Source: Mycobacterium sp. NBC_00419
GTDB lineage: Bacteria > Actinomycetota > Actinomycetes > Mycobacteriales > Mycobacteriaceae
Assembly (NCBI RefSeq): GCF_036023875.1
Contig: NZ_CP107931.1
Coordinates: forward strand, 5,332,001-5,396,000
Reading direction: 5' to 3'
Length of the DNA stretch: 64,000 bases
A program made the translations under genes and the position numbers. Shown one piece after another: positions 9,394 through 19,400 of the stretch (position 1 is its first letter; each line of letters begins with the position of its first letter). The notes beneath the pieces were generated by a model. It worked only from the letters and a program-made list of their open reading frames with translations. It searched no databases and was not told where the DNA came from.

Positions 9394-10799
9394 GCGATCG
9401 TCCCGTCGTCCTCGGCGTCGACCTCGGCACCTCCGCTATCAAGATCGTCGCCGTGTGCGAGGACGGCACAGTGGCCGCCACCGCGCGGTGCGGATACCCC
9501 ACCGCACGCCCTGAACAGGCTGCTGCTGAACAGAATCCGCAGGATTGGTGGCAGGCGTTGCAGACCGCGGGCGACGAGGTTGCCCGCACGGTCTCACCGC
9601 ACCGGTGGCGGGGTATGGGGCTCAGCGCCATGCTGCCCACCCTGGTGGAACTCGACGCCGACGGAGCCGTTTGCGGCCCGGCGATCACCTGGGAGGACGC
9701 GCGTGCCGAGGAGCAGGCCGCGGAGCTGATCGCCCGTTTCGGCGATGACCTCCTGTACCGCCGTACCGGTCAGCGAGTGGACGGCCGCTATCTGGCGCCC
9801 ATGCATGCCCGGTTGGCCGGGCTGGGCCGCGCCGGCGTGACGGCGGCCGGTGCCAAGGATGTGTTGTTCGAGCAACTCACCGGACGGCTGGTGACCGACC
9901 CGAGCACGGCAGCGGGCAGCGCGGCTTTCGATATCGAGGAGAGCTCTTGGATCACCGAGATCACCACTGCTGCAGGTATTTCCGCGATGCCCGAGATTGC
10001 CCCTTCGGACACCGTGGAATCCCTGGCCGCCCCGTGGCGGCAGCGGTGGGGGCTCGATGACCTGCCAGTGGTTCTCGGTGCGGCCGACTCGGTGCTGGGC
10101 GCACTGGGTGTGGGTGCGGTCAACCACGGTGACGTCGGGGTGATCGCGGGTACCTCGGCGATCGTCTTGGGCATCTGTGACGAGCCGACCCGCGACCCGC
10201 AGCTGCGCTATCTGGTCACGCCGCTGGCCGGTAGCGGATGGGGACTCGAAATGGACCTGCTGGCAATGGGTTCGGCCTTCGGTGCGGTAGCCGCGCTGTT
10301 CGGACTGAGCGGCCCGGCCGCGTTGCTCGACGCAGCGGTGCATGTGCCTGTCGATGAGGCACCGCTGTTCCTGCCGTACCTGACTCCGGGGGAGCAGGGC
10401 GCGCTGTGGGACCCCAGCCTGACGGGAACGCTGAAGGGTTTGCGGTTGTCGATGGGCGTCGGCCACATCGCCCGCGGGTTGTTGACCGGGATCGTCGTGG
10501 AACTGCGTCGGTGCATCGACGTCCTCGCCGACACCACCGGCCGGGCGGGGCCGATTCTGCTCGGGGGCGGCAGTGCGGTCAGTCCCCTGATGTGGCAGGA
10601 CCTCGCCGACGCCACTGGACGGGAGGTACGCGCCGATCCGCACGTCAGCGACCACTCGGCACTGGGCGCGGCGATCTTCGCCGCCGGGGCGCTGGGGCGG
10701 CCGATCGAGCGGACTCCGCAGACCACCATCGTGTCGCCGCGGCCGGACCGGCACCTGTGGTGGACGCAGTGCTTGGCCCGTCACGACGAGGCACGGTGA
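9390..10799 (+). CDS. FGGY-family carbohydrate kinase (xylulokinase-like)
   Basis: ATP-dependent sugar kinase, 469 aa, of the FGGY/actin-like fold. N-terminal phosphate loop: VVLGVDLGTSAIKIVAV (residues about 5-21). Substrate side: AITWEDARAEEQA. Second-domain ATP motifs: GVIAGTSAIVLGICDE and ILLGGGSAVSPLMWQDLADATGREV. It starts with GTG at 9390, overlapping the aminotransferase stop. The product could feed the NagB-type enzyme next door: kinase plus deaminase (or deglycase) is the usual arrangement for amino-sugar or glycated amino acid catabolism. The sugar substrate is not identifiable. Confidence 0.85.
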   Translation: MSDRPVVLGVDLGTSAIKIVAVCEDGTVAATARCGYPTARPEQAAAEQNPQDWWQALQTAGDEVARTVSPHRWRGMGLSAMLPTLVELDADGAVCGPAITWEDARAEEQAAELIARFGDDLLYRRTGQRVDGRYLAPMHARLAGLGRAGVTAAGAKDVLFEQLTGRLVTDPSTAAGSAAFDIEESSWITEITTAAGISAMPEIAPSDTVESLAAPWRQRWGLDDLPVVLGAADSVLGALGVGAVNHGDVGVIAGTSAIVLGICDEPTRDPQLRYLVTPLAGSGWGLEMDLLAMGSAFGAVAALFGLSGPAALLDAAVHVPVDEAPLFLPYLTPGEQGALWDPSLTGTLKGLRLSMGVGHIARGLLTGIVVELRRCIDVLADTTGRAGPILLGGGSAVSPLMWQDLADATGREVRADPHVSDHSALGAAIFAAGALGRPIERTPQTTIVSPRPDRHLWWTQCLARHDEAR

Positions 10800-11521
10800 T
10801 GACCGTCAGCATCGTCGACGGCGAGGCGTTCGCTGCCGCCGCCGCCGACGAACTGCTCTCCAGGCTGCCCCCGATTGCGCCGCGGTTGGGAGTGGCGACC
10901 GGCGAGACGCCGATGCGGCTCTACGACGAACTCGCCCGGCGCAGCAGGTCAGGCGAGATCGACCTGTCGTCCGCCGTCGTCGTCGCCCTCGACGAGTACG
11001 TCGGCCTCGGATTGGCGGACGCGCAGAGCTACGCGGCCTACGTGCGTGAGCGAATCGCCGAGCCACTCGGCATTGCCCCGGAGAATGTGGTTGTGCCCCA
11101 GGGTGATTCACCGGATCCGGCCGCGGCCGCAGCAGAGTTCGACGCCCGGATCGCCGCCATTGGCGGCGTCGACGTGCAGATCGCCGGCATCGGCGCCAAC
11201 GGCCACCTGGGCTTCAACGAGCCGGGGTCGCCGCTGGCGTCCACCACCCGTGTCGTGGCGCTCTCCGAGCGGACCCGCTCCGACAATGCGCGCTTCTTCG
11301 GCGGCCGCATCGAGGCGGTTCCCCGCCGCGCCATCACCCAGGGGCTGGCGACCATCTGCCGGGCGCGCGCCATTGTGCTGCTTGCCTCGGGCCCGGCGAA
11401 GGCCCAGCCGCTGGTGGCCGCGCTGTTCGGGCCGGTCGCGGCCGCGGTGCCCGCATCGGTGCTCCAGCTCCATGCAGATGTCACAGTGGTTGCCGACAGC
11501 GCCGCTGCGGCAATGCTGTGA
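10799..11521 (+). CDS. nagB: Glucosamine-6-phosphate deaminase family protein (NagB-like)
   Basis: Predicted aldose-ketose isomerase/deaminase converting glucosamine-6-P to fructose-6-P plus ammonia, 240 aa, the short form common in Gram-positives. Active-site motifs: LDEYVGL (D65-E66-Y67) and GIGANGHLGFNEPG, with the catalytic His after the Asn-Gly; phosphate-contact segment STTRVVALSERTRSDNARFF. The ATG at 10799 overlaps the kinase TGA by one base; the longer in-frame extension upstream lies inside the kinase gene. No nagA deacetylase is visible beside it, so the substrate may be another phosphorylated amino sugar or Amadori-type compound. Confidence 0.85.
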   Translation: MTVSIVDGEAFAAAAADELLSRLPPIAPRLGVATGETPMRLYDELARRSRSGEIDLSSAVVVALDEYVGLGLADAQSYAAYVRERIAEPLGIAPENVVVPQGDSPDPAAAAAEFDARIAAIGGVDVQIAGIGANGHLGFNEPGSPLASTTRVVALSERTRSDNARFFGGRIEAVPRRAITQGLATICRARAIVLLASGPAKAQPLVAALFGPVAAAVPASVLQLHADVTVVADSAAAAML

Positions 11522-11541
11522 TTCCGACACAGGAGCGATAG

Positions 11542-12816
11542 ATGGGCAATCCGGAGGTGCTGGGCCTGTTCCCGCCCGGCAGCACACTCGATGACGACGG
11601 CACTCTCACGGTCGGCGGCTGCCGTCTCGACGAGATCGCCGCCGAATTCGGCACCCCCGTCATGGTCGTCGCGCTGGACGCCCTGCGTCACAAGGCGCGC
11701 GACTATCTCGCTGCGTTCCGCGACCTGTGGCCGCGTTCCGACGTGGCGTTCGCGTCGAAGGCGTTTCCGTGCACCGCGATCCAGCGGGTGATGACCGAGG
11801 AAGGTCTGCACCTCGACGTCGCGGGTGGGGGAGAGGTCGTCACCGCGCTGTCCGCCGGAGCTGACCCGGCCCGAATGCTGTTGCACGGCAATGCCAAAAC
11901 CGACGAGGAGCTCGAGCTTGCGGTGGCCAACGGCGTCGGGCTCGTGGTGGTGGACAATTTCGACGACATCGACCGGCTGGAACGAATCGTGCCCGCCGGC
12001 CGGCGTCAAGGATGCCTGGTGCGCGTGGTTCCCGGTGTGCAGGGCAGTACCCATGCGGCCATGGCCACCGGGCACGCCGGCTCGAAGTTCGGCCTGCTGC
12101 CCGCCGATGCCCGCATCGCGATCGAGAAGATCCGTCGCAGCCGGGTGCTGCGCTGCGACGGTGTGCACACCCATGTCGGCTCGCAACTGCTCGACGCCAC
12201 CCAGTTGGCCGCCGCGGTGGAGCCGGTCGCCGAACTGGGCAGTTTCGACGTCTACGACTTCGGTGGCGGCCTCGGGGTGCGCTACACCTACGACGACCAT
12301 CCGCCGTCGGTGCGCGAATACGCCGCGATGATGGTCGAACGGGCCCGCGGCCTGGTGCCCGCCGACGCCCGGATCATCGTCGAGCCGGGCCGCTCGATGA
12401 CCGCCGCCGCGGCCTGCACCGTCTACCGCGTCACCACCGTCAAGCACGGCGAACGAACCCACGTCGCCGTCGACGGCGGGATGGGTGACAACCTCGAGGT
12501 GTCGTTGTACGGCCAGCGGTTCGAGGCGACCGTGGTCAACCGGGTCGGTGGCGGTCAACCCGTGACGGTCGTCGGCAGGCATTGTGAGTCCGGCGATCAA
12601 CTGATCGACGCTGTGGCCCTTGATAATCCGGTCGTCGGTGACCTGCTGGCGGTGCCGGTCACCGGGGCGTACTGCTACACGATGGCCAATCAGTACAACG
12701 GGGCGCGCCGCATTCCGGTGGTGTTCGTCGCCGACGGCGAGGCCCACTTGGTGGTGCGGCGGGACACCTGGGCGGACCTGTTGGCCCGCGATGTTCCGCT
12801 ACCGCAGGGCGGCTAG
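11542..12816 (+). CDS. Diaminopimelate-decarboxylase-like PLP enzyme (fold type III)
   Basis: 424 aa with an N-terminal alanine-racemase-like TIM barrel and a C-terminal sheet domain, as in DAP/ornithine/arginine decarboxylases. PLP lysine K73 is in FASKAFPC. Other motifs: [10 protein letters not shown], the glycine-rich phosphate site [15 protein letters not shown], the active-site cysteine in HCESGD, and [13 protein letters not shown] at the C terminus. It is probably a paralog rather than the biosynthetic LysA, because it ends the peptide/amino-sugar operon (20 bp after nagB). It could act on meso-DAP, D-lysine or D-ornithine. It overlaps the opposing p55 stop by 18 bp. Confidence 0.85.
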   Translation: MGNPEVLGLFPPGSTLDDDGTLTVGGCRLDEIAAEFGTPVMVVALDALRHKARDYLAAFRDLWPRSDVAFASKAFPCTAIQRVMTEEGLHLDVAGGGEVVTALSAGADPARMLLHGNAKTDEELELAVANGVGLVVVDNFDDIDRLERIVPAGRRQGCLVRVVPGVQGSTHAAMATGHAGSKFGLLPADARIAIEKIRRSRVLRCDGVHTHVGSQLLDATQLAAAVEPVAELGSFDVYDFGGGLGVRYTYDDHPPSVREYAAMMVERARGLVPADARIIVEPGRSMTAAAACTVYRVTTVKHGERTHVAVDGGMGDNLEVSLYGQRFEATVVNRVGGGQPVTVVGRHCESGDQLIDAVALDNPVVGDLLAVPVTGAYCYTMANQYNGARRIPVVFVADGEAHLVVRRDTWADLLARDVPLPQGG

Positions 12817-14361
12817 CTGCTGATCTTCGTCGGCGTCGGCGTGTGCCGTCTTGCCGCCGATGAAGACCGCCAGCGCGGCGCCTACCAGGCAGACGATCAC
12901 GGTGATGGAGAAGATCGACCCGTACTGCATCGCGAACGCCTTGCGGCCGTTCTGGGCGAGCTGGGTGGCGATCTCCAGCACGTTGGTACCGGTCGGCTTG
13001 GGCATGCTCGCCATGATCTGGTTGAACCGGTACAGGCCCCAGGCGCTCAGCGCCGCAACACCGATCAGCATGCCGGTCATCCGGGCGACCACCACGAGAG
13101 ACGACGCGATGCCGTGCTGAGCGGCGGGCACCACCCGCAGTGCGGCCGAGGTCAGCGGACCGATCACCAGACCCAGTCCGAGACCGGCGACGGCGAGGTC
13201 GGTGCCGAGCACCGGTAGCGATACCGGGCCCAGGTGGTGGTAGGCGGTCATGACATCGACATTCCACTTCGAGATCAGCCAGTAGCCGCCTGCGGCGATC
13301 AGCATGCCGACCACGGCCACGATCCGGTCACCGATCCTGGTTGCGATCCAGCCACCTACCAACGCGCCGATGGGCAGGGCAAACAGGAAGTGCACCAACA
13401 GGAATACGGTTTCCTTCGGGTCCTTGCCCAGCACGCCCTGGCCGAACAACTCGACGTTGACCAACGTCACCATCAGGGCCGCGCCTGCGCACAGCGACGT
13501 ACCCAGCGCGGCCAGGAACGGGACGAATCGCACGCCGGCGGGTTCGATCAGGCGGGTGCGGGCGAAGCGCTCCCACACAGCGAACGCGATCGCCGCCGCC
13601 ACCGCGCCCAGCACGAGCGGCAGGCCGTAACTCGGCAGGATCTGTTTGCCGTCCGGCGCCGGGTTGTAGAGCCCGATGACGGCCAGCCCGAGGGCGATGG
13701 CCAGCAGCACACCGCCGACGACGTCGACCCGCTCCGGATTCGAGCTGCGGTCGTGGGACGGCAGGCTGAAGTGGATCAGCACCATCGCGATTACGGTCAA
13801 CGGCACGTTGATCCAGAACACGTCCTGCCATTTCGACAGCACCGTGACCACGGCGATGCCGTAGAGCGGACCGAGCACGCTGCCGAGCTCCTGGGCCGCG
13901 CCGATTCCGCCGAGAACCGAGGCCCGGCTGCGGGCTGCCCACAGGTCGGCGGCCAGCGCCAGTGTGACGGGAAGCAGCGCGCCGCTGGCCACACCCTGAA
14001 TGAGCCGCCCGACGACCAGCATCGGCAGTTCGGTCGACAGTGCTGTCACCACCGATCCGACCGCAAAGGTGGTCAGGCTGAGCTGCAGGATGAGTTTGCG
14101 GCCGAACCGGTCGGACAACCGGCCCAGCAGCGGCATCGCGGCCACGTAGCCCAGCAGGTAGATCGTGATGATCGGCGTCACCCGCTGGATCTGGTTGATC
14201 GGGATCTGGACCGTCTGCATGATGTCGGTCATGATCGTGACCACGACGTAGGTGTCGAGGGCGCCGAGCAGCACGGCGAGGCTGCCCGCCCCGATCGCGA
14301 TCCGTCGGCTGCGGCCGGTGGCGTCCGTCCGGTCCGCTGCGGTGGTGTGGGCCTCAGTCAT
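12799..14361 (-). CDS. p55: P55-like MFS efflux transporter (Rv1410c homolog)
   Basis: Fourteen-segment DHA2-type major facilitator, 520 aa. Motif A is [10 protein letters not shown]; motif C-like region is [18 protein letters not shown]. It lies directly downstream of lprG (16 bp gap), the conserved mycobacterial lprG-p55 arrangement. In M. tuberculosis that pair exports triacylglycerol-type lipids and affects drug tolerance and cell-envelope integrity. There is a long cytoplasmic N terminus (about 24 residues) and a charged C-terminal tail. Transcribed from the lprG promoter, since there is no room for another. Confidence 0.93.
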   Translation of the reverse strand: MTEAHTTAADRTDATGRSRRIAIGAGSLAVLLGALDTYVVVTIMTDIMQTVQIPINQIQRVTPIITIYLLGYVAAMPLLGRLSDRFGRKLILQLSLTTFAVGSVVTALSTELPMLVVGRLIQGVASGALLPVTLALAADLWAARSRASVLGGIGAAQELGSVLGPLYGIAVVTVLSKWQDVFWINVPLTVIAMVLIHFSLPSHDRSSNPERVDVVGGVLLAIALGLAVIGLYNPAPDGKQILPSYGLPLVLGAVAAAIAFAVWERFARTRLIEPAGVRFVPFLAALGTSLCAGAALMVTLVNVELFGQGVLGKDPKETVFLLVHFLFALPIGALVGGWIATRIGDRIVAVVGMLIAAGGYWLISKWNVDVMTAYHHLGPVSLPVLGTDLAVAGLGLGLVIGPLTSAALRVVPAAQHGIASSLVVVARMTGMLIGVAALSAWGLYRFNQIMASMPKPTGTNVLEIATQLAQNGRKAFAMQYGSIFSITVIVCLVGAALAVFIGGKTAHADADEDQQLAALR

Positions 14362-14377
14362 CGAAACGCGTCGGCGA

Positions 14378-15073
14378 TCAGACCGCGGGCTTGGTGACGG
14401 TGACCGGCTTGTCCCAGTCCGAGAGCGTCAGCTGAATGCTGTTGCCGTCGCTCGGGTCCACCTTGGCCTGGACCAGCTGGTGCGGGTCGCTCTTCTGGAT
14501 CCACACCGTCGCGGGCACGGCACCGCTGGCCTTGACCTGGGGGATGAGCTTGTTGACGGCGTCGCCGGTGACCTTGCCCGAGATCCGGACGGTGTCCACC
14601 CCATTGACGGTGTCGCTGGCTTCGGACTTGGCGTCGGTGACGCTGGCCAGCATGTTGGCCAGGCCGCTGTCCGGGTTCAGGATCACCGAGGGGTCGTAGA
14701 CGTCGGCGGCAGGCCCCATGTCGAGCCAGTTGTTCGGGGTCAGGGCGGCGTACAGGGTGCCCTCGAGCACGACCAGCTGGATATCGACGTCGGAGCCACC
14801 CATCGAGATGGTGGAGTTACCCGACACGGCCACGCTGGGCACGTTGGTGAGGTCGCCGGTGAGCTTCTTGACCGGCAGCCCGTCGATCTTGCCGCTGACG
14901 TTGATCTCCAGGTGAGCGCTCTTGAGCGCTTTGGTGGCGGTAATGGACTGCTGCAGCAACCCCTGTGCGTCGGGGAGGGACTCGGCAGGCTTCGAGGAAC
15001 AGCCCGCGACGACCAGCGTGGCTGTCGAAAGCAGGGCGGCAAGGACGGCGAACATTCGGCGGCGCGTCGGCAT
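14378..15073 (-). CDS. lprG: LprG lipoprotein (Rv1411c homolog)
   Basis: Triacylated-lipid carrier lipoprotein, 231 aa. Signal peptide [20 protein letters not shown] is followed by the lipobox VAGC with the lipidated cysteine at residue 25. The mature part is an LppX/LprA/LprG fold with the family motifs around [13 protein letters not shown] (about residues 160-172). It passes lipids and lipoglycans to the outer membrane with P55. The ATG at 15073 lies 6 nt after a TACGAT -10 hexamer, so the message is probably leaderless. Confidence 0.94.
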   Translation of the reverse strand: MPTRRRMFAVLAALLSTATLVVAGCSSKPAESLPDAQGLLQQSITATKALKSAHLEINVSGKIDGLPVKKLTGDLTNVPSVAVSGNSTISMGGSDVDIQLVVLEGTLYAALTPNNWLDMGPAADVYDPSVILNPDSGLANMLASVTDAKSEASDTVNGVDTVRISGKVTGDAVNKLIPQVKASGAVPATVWIQKSDPHQLVQAKVDPSDGNSIQLTLSDWDKPVTVTKPAV

Positions 15074-15079
15074 AGGTGC

Positions 15080-15085
15080 ATCGTA
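15080..15085 (-). promoter_or_regulatory. Putative -10 element of a leaderless lprG-p55 promoter
   Basis: TACGAT on the minus strand, 6 nt upstream of the lprG ATG, fits the mycobacterial TANNNT -10 consensus and the spacing of leaderless transcripts. No Shine-Dalgarno is present upstream of lprG. Confidence 0.5.
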
Positions 15086-15148
15086 GTGGGTCGCTCCGAC
15101 TCGACCTCATTTGCGACGCTGGGGTTGCCCAGTCGTGACCACGTCGGT

Positions 15149-15646
15149 ATGAGTGTGGGTATGGGCAGTGACCTGCAGTTTCAGCACGTCCCGGCCGGCG
15201 CGGGCGAGGCTGCCGCGCTGGTCGCGGCGATGGTGGCCGAGATGCGCGATCTCTACGACGGACTCGACATCGAGGCCGAGAACATGCCGAAAGCCGGCGC
15301 AGCCGAGCTCGGGCCGCCTGGTGGCACCTATCTGGTGGGCTATCGCGACGGCCGCCCGGTCTGCGGGGGCGGGATCAAGCGGCTGCCCGACGGCGCCTGC
15401 GAGATCAAACGCATGTACGTCGTACCCGAGGAGCGCGGCAGGGGCCTGGCCAAGGCCCTGTTGCAGGCGCTCGAGGACGCCGCGCGCGGGCTGGGCTACC
15501 AGGTCGCGAGGCTCGACACCGGTGCGCGGCAGCCGCACGCGCAGCGCATGTACGAGGCGGCGGGATACCGGCCGGTGGCCAATTTCAACGGCAATCCGGT
15601 GGCGACCTACTTCGGCGAGAAACGGTTGGTCGACGGCCGGGGCTAG
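15149..15646 (+). CDS. GNAT family N-acetyltransferase
   Basis: 165 aa from ATG 15149 (ATG 15161 is an equally possible start giving 161 aa; neither has a clear Shine-Dalgarno). Single GNAT domain with the acetyl-CoA loop PEERGRGLAKALLQALEDAA (motif A) and the C-terminal LDTGARQPHAQRMYEAAGYRPV motif, typical of small-molecule or amino acid acetyltransferases. It lies between lprG and ribC, where M. tuberculosis has no gene as far as I recall. Substrate unknown. Confidence 0.8.
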   Translation: MSVGMGSDLQFQHVPAGAGEAAALVAAMVAEMRDLYDGLDIEAENMPKAGAAELGPPGGTYLVGYRDGRPVCGGGIKRLPDGACEIKRMYVVPEERGRGLAKALLQALEDAARGLGYQVARLDTGARQPHAQRMYEAAGYRPVANFNGNPVATYFGEKRLVDGRG

Positions 15647-15655
15647 GCCGGGGAC

Positions 15656-15661
15656 TAGATT
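15656..15661 (+). promoter_or_regulatory. Putative -10 element of a leaderless ribC promoter
   Basis: TAGATT ends 7 nt before the GTG start of ribC. This supports GTG 15669 as the start and a leaderless message. Confidence 0.45.
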
Positions 15662-15668
15662 GGGGCCC

Positions 15669-16268
15669 GTGTTCACCGGAATCGTCGAAGAGTTGGGCGA
15701 GATCGTCGGCAAGGACGACCTGGGCGATTCCGCCCGTTTCGTGATCCGCGGGCCCGTCGTCACTGCTGATGCGCGCCACGGTGACTCGATCGCCGTCAAC
15801 GGTGTGTGTCTGACCGTGGTGGATGTTCTGCCCGGTGGTCAGTTCAGCGCGGATGTGATGGCCGAGACGCTGCGGCGTTCCAGCCTGGCTGCCGTCGACG
15901 TGGGCAGCGCGGTCAACCTGGAGCGGGCTGCCGCCGTCGACAGCAGGCTGGGCGGCCACATCGTGCAGGGTCATGTCGACGGCACCGGCCATGTCGTCTC
16001 CCGCTCGCCCTCGGAACACTGGGAGGTGGTGCGCGTCGCGCTGCCGCCCGAGCTGTCCCGCTACGTGGTGGAGAAGGGTTCCATCACCGTCGATGGCATC
16101 TCGCTGACCGTCTCGGGCCTCGGTGACGACTGGTTCGAGGTGTCGCTGATTCCGACCACGCTGGCGCTGACCACGCTGGGCAGAGCCCCGGTGGGCGCTT
16201 CGGTGAATCTCGAGGTAGATGTCATCGCAAAGTATGTTGAGCGGTTGCTCGGCGACCGCCTGCGCTGA
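15669..16268 (+). CDS. ribC: Riboflavin synthase, alpha chain
   Basis: Dismutates two 6,7-dimethyl-8-ribityllumazine molecules to riboflavin. 199 aa, standard length, made of two tandem lumazine-binding barrels. Barrel 1 starts MFTGIVEELGEI and has SIAVNGVCLTV; barrel 2 starts GHIVQGHVDGTG and has SITVDGISLTV. The GTG start is fixed by the invariant MFTGI start of the family; a longer in-frame extension runs back into the GNAT gene. ribA2 and ribH are normally close downstream but are here separated by a 6-kb secreted-protein gene. Confidence 0.96.
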   Translation: MFTGIVEELGEIVGKDDLGDSARFVIRGPVVTADARHGDSIAVNGVCLTVVDVLPGGQFSADVMAETLRRSSLAAVDVGSAVNLERAAAVDSRLGGHIVQGHVDGTGHVVSRSPSEHWEVVRVALPPELSRYVVEKGSITVDGISLTVSGLGDDWFEVSLIPTTLALTTLGRAPVGASVNLEVDVIAKYVERLLGDRLR

Positions 16269-16327
16269 CCCACCCTTTGCTGACATCCCTACCCTGAGCA
16301 AAACCAGCGAAATTTACGCCAGGGTTT

Positions 16328-16352
16328 GTTTTGGGCGTTTCGCCCACGAAAC
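16328..16352 (+). terminator. Stem-loop after ribC, possible terminator
   Basis: Perfect 6-bp stem TGGGCG/CGCCCA with a TTT loop (16332-16346), extended by GTTT/AAAC across a 2-nt bulge. The whole lies inside a larger imperfect CAGG/CCTG pair. No T-run follows, so it would be an intrinsic terminator of the U-less type seen in mycobacteria, or an RNA-stability element. Confidence 0.4.
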
Positions 16353-16418
16353 TCCTGTTCAGGGGTATTTCGCAAATCGGACCTGGGACTTGTCTTAGCC
16401 AAATCAACGACGCGATGT

Positions 16419-16498
16419 TAAGTTGCAGGGCGATGCGTGACGAGCGTCTCCCCGGTCGGGCGAGGTGAGGGCCGTCACCCCGACGCAAAGGAGCTGCC
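16419..16498 (+). promoter_or_regulatory. Promoter and structured 5' leader of the large secreted protein
   Basis: Candidate -10 TAAGTT at 16419-16424, with a weak TTAGCC -35 18 nt upstream. The leader then contains an outer GCGTC/GACGC pair (16444-16448 with 16482-16486) enclosing a GGTGA/TCACC hairpin (16464-16479). It ends just before a strong AAAGGAG Shine-Dalgarno (16487-16493). The structure next to the ribosome site suggests translational control. It does not match riboswitch consensus sequences I know (FMN, ydaO/c-di-AMP). Confidence 0.35.
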
Positions 16499-19400
16499 GT
16501 GGCTGCCGCCAGCCCACGCAACCCGCGTCGGACCAAGGGCCGCCATCGCAAGCCCACTGTCATCGAATCCTCGAATTGCGCGCAGTGGTTGCGCGTCGGC
16601 ACCGTCGGTATCGGGCTGGGCGCGGCGATCGCCAGCGGGCAGGGCATCGCGTCGGCCGCCCCGGATGACTCGCCGAGCACCGGCCCCGCCAAGGATGCCG
16701 CCGATGCGTCGTCGGCGCCGAAGCAGAGTCCGGCTTCGGAGAGCACCGCACAGAAGGCCGGCCCCAAGCGCCCGCCCACGACGAAGGTGTCGGGCCAGAC
16801 CAGCGACACCTCCGACAAAGACACTTCCGACAAGGACGGCTCCGGCAAGAACGGCGACGACAAGAACACCGCCGGCGGTTCGAAGGCGGATTCCGGTCCT
16901 GACTCCAGCGGCTCGACTGCCACCGACCAGCCCGCCGCGGGGAGTTCCAACAAGCGCGCCCAGCCTCAGATAAAGGTCAAGCCGCCCAAGACATCCGACG
17001 TAGATTCGACGCCGTCGGCCCAGGGAACTCCGGCCGCCAAGCCTGCCGGCAAATCCGACACCGACACGACGGTCAACACTCCCGCGCCGTCGGCAGCGGT
17101 GGCGGCCACTGAGTCCAGCACCACCGTCACGGTCGCAGCTGTCCCGGCCGCGACGGCCGCCGTCTCCAACGCCGTTACGGCGCAAACAGCCTCCGCGCCA
17201 GAGGTTTTCACCAGTATCGCCGACGTGCTGAACTGGATGGGACAGGGGTTGGAGGAGTCGCTGGCGCTGGCGGTACGCAACACGCGTTCGCCCAAGGGCA
17301 GCTCGGCGGGCACGACCACGACGACGTCGGCTCCGCCGGCGGCGACAACCCCAGGTACCGGCGCATCCGCCGGTGATACCCCCGACGGCGCCGCCGCCGT
17401 CACCCCTATCTCTCCCGAGGATGCGGTCGCGACACTGACCGCGGCGTACAACGCCAACTCGTCGGTCGAATCCCAGCACGAGGCAATGCAATTCGGCCTC
17501 CAGCTGACCAACGTGGTGAACATCGTCCTGGCGCCCGTGATCAATGCCATCAGTCTTCTCGGCGATCTCGCGGAGTTGGGCACCGCGGTGCTCAACCGTA
17601 ACGGAGTCGACGTTGCCGACGAAATCGGCGATGTCACAAGGGATCTCATCGGGATGATCCCAGTGGTCGGCCAGCCGATCGCCTCGGGTCTCTACCACTT
17701 CGTCACACCACAGGCCTCGGCCGATGCCGCTACCGCCAGCGTCATGGCGGCTGCCGCCGCGTCGCCCGCTGCCGCCGCGACACCTGTGGCGGGGACGGCT
17801 GAGTGGTACTTCCAGGGCGTTCTGACGTGGGCGGTCAATCGGCTCGCCGGTTGGCCCGGGACACCGCAGAAGTTCGTCGACATCACGAATACCCAAACCG
17901 ACCAGAACCTCGACCTGGCCGACCTTCAGTTGCAGAACTTGATCGACAACGCGATCGCAGGCAGTCCGGCGCGGTGGGTCAAAGACCTGCTCGGCGTCGT
18001 CGGCCTGTTCTTCCAGTCCGCAATCCCTAATTACACGTTCACGGACACCCTCAATGCGTGGGGCGATTTCCTGAACCGGATCGTGCCACCGTTCACGATC
18101 GCTCCCGGGGCCGGCACATTCGACATCATCAACCCGTACAAGATCATGGCCGCCACGGTGGTCGGCACCGCAACAGTGTTGCAGGACATGCTCAACGGCA
18201 TCTATGACCCGGCCCAGTGGGAGATCGATGTCATCAAGGCGACCACCGGTGCCACGGTTACCCGTGCCGATCTGTCGGACTCGGCCAGTCTCATAAGCAA
18301 GGTCGTTGCGGCGCAGGCCGGGGCGACCTTGACCTTCGGGCTCACCGACGGTGGTGCGTTTTACGACCCGACTCGGGCCTGGGATATCACTCTACCGACC
18401 TGGACCGCGGAGCAGGTAAATCCCTTCACGGTGGTCACCTACGTGGCTTTCGTCGGGATTTACAAGCGCTTCCAGGAAATGGCGGCGCTGCTGAACTACA
18501 CGAAGAGTACGACATACGAGAGTTGGCTGTACACAATAGGATTGACGCCCGAGACCGCGTCTCAGTACGCGGCCGGATCGTTCCACGCTGTTGATCAGAA
18601 CGGCAACACCGTCAGCTTCCAGCCCGCCGACGGGAAGACCTATACCTCGGCGTGGGGCGCGTTGGTCACCATCAACACCTATGACGGTGGATACACCTAC
18701 ACCAACACGCTTCCCGGGCCGGCGTTCTTCGCTGCGGGTGCTGCCGGCCAGTACGACACCGTGAGTATTCCCGTGTCGTCGGTGGACGGCGCCCCGTACA
18801 CGCTCACCTTCCAGGTCAAGATTCTCACCGTCGCCAATACGCCGTTGCCCGGCACTAATTTCACGACGAGCACCAGCTACAACTCCGGCTACCCGAGCAA
18901 GGTTCTCGGCTCCGAGTACGCGTACGGAAGCTTCCACGCGGTCGATCAGAACGGCAATGCCGCGAGCTACTCGCCGGCCGCTGGGAACACGTACACCTCC
19001 GCCTGGGGTGCCCTGGTTACGATCAACAGCAACAGCGGTGGCTTCTCCTACACCCAGACCCTTCCCGGATCCGCGTACTTCCACGCCGCTACCTCAGACA
19101 ACCCGGACGACAGGTACGACACGGTGCAGGTCACCGTGAAGGGCGCCGACGGCCAGAATTACCTTGTCACGCAAAAGATTCAGATCGTCGGCGGGACGAA
19201 CGCCAACCCCTCGGCGTCCCCGACCACGGGCGCGGCCGACGGGCTGGGTGTGGTGCGCGGCAGCGTCGGCGGCAGCGACTCCGACGGTGACCAGTTGACC
19301 TATTCGCTGGTCGGCTCGTCGGTCAACGGTCTGAGCGGTAACTCCGCCTACACCAAGAACGGCGCCAACAACGGCGGCATCGTGACCCTCAAAGCAGACG

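Noticed and set aside
11038..12747. 569-codon minus-strand frame over nagB and the decarboxylase gene
   Set aside because: Antisense to two well-supported enzyme genes; no recognisable motif.
11542..12816. Biosynthetic lysA
   Set aside because: Context is catabolic and no lysine-pathway neighbours such as argS or thrA (hom) are present; treated as a paralog.
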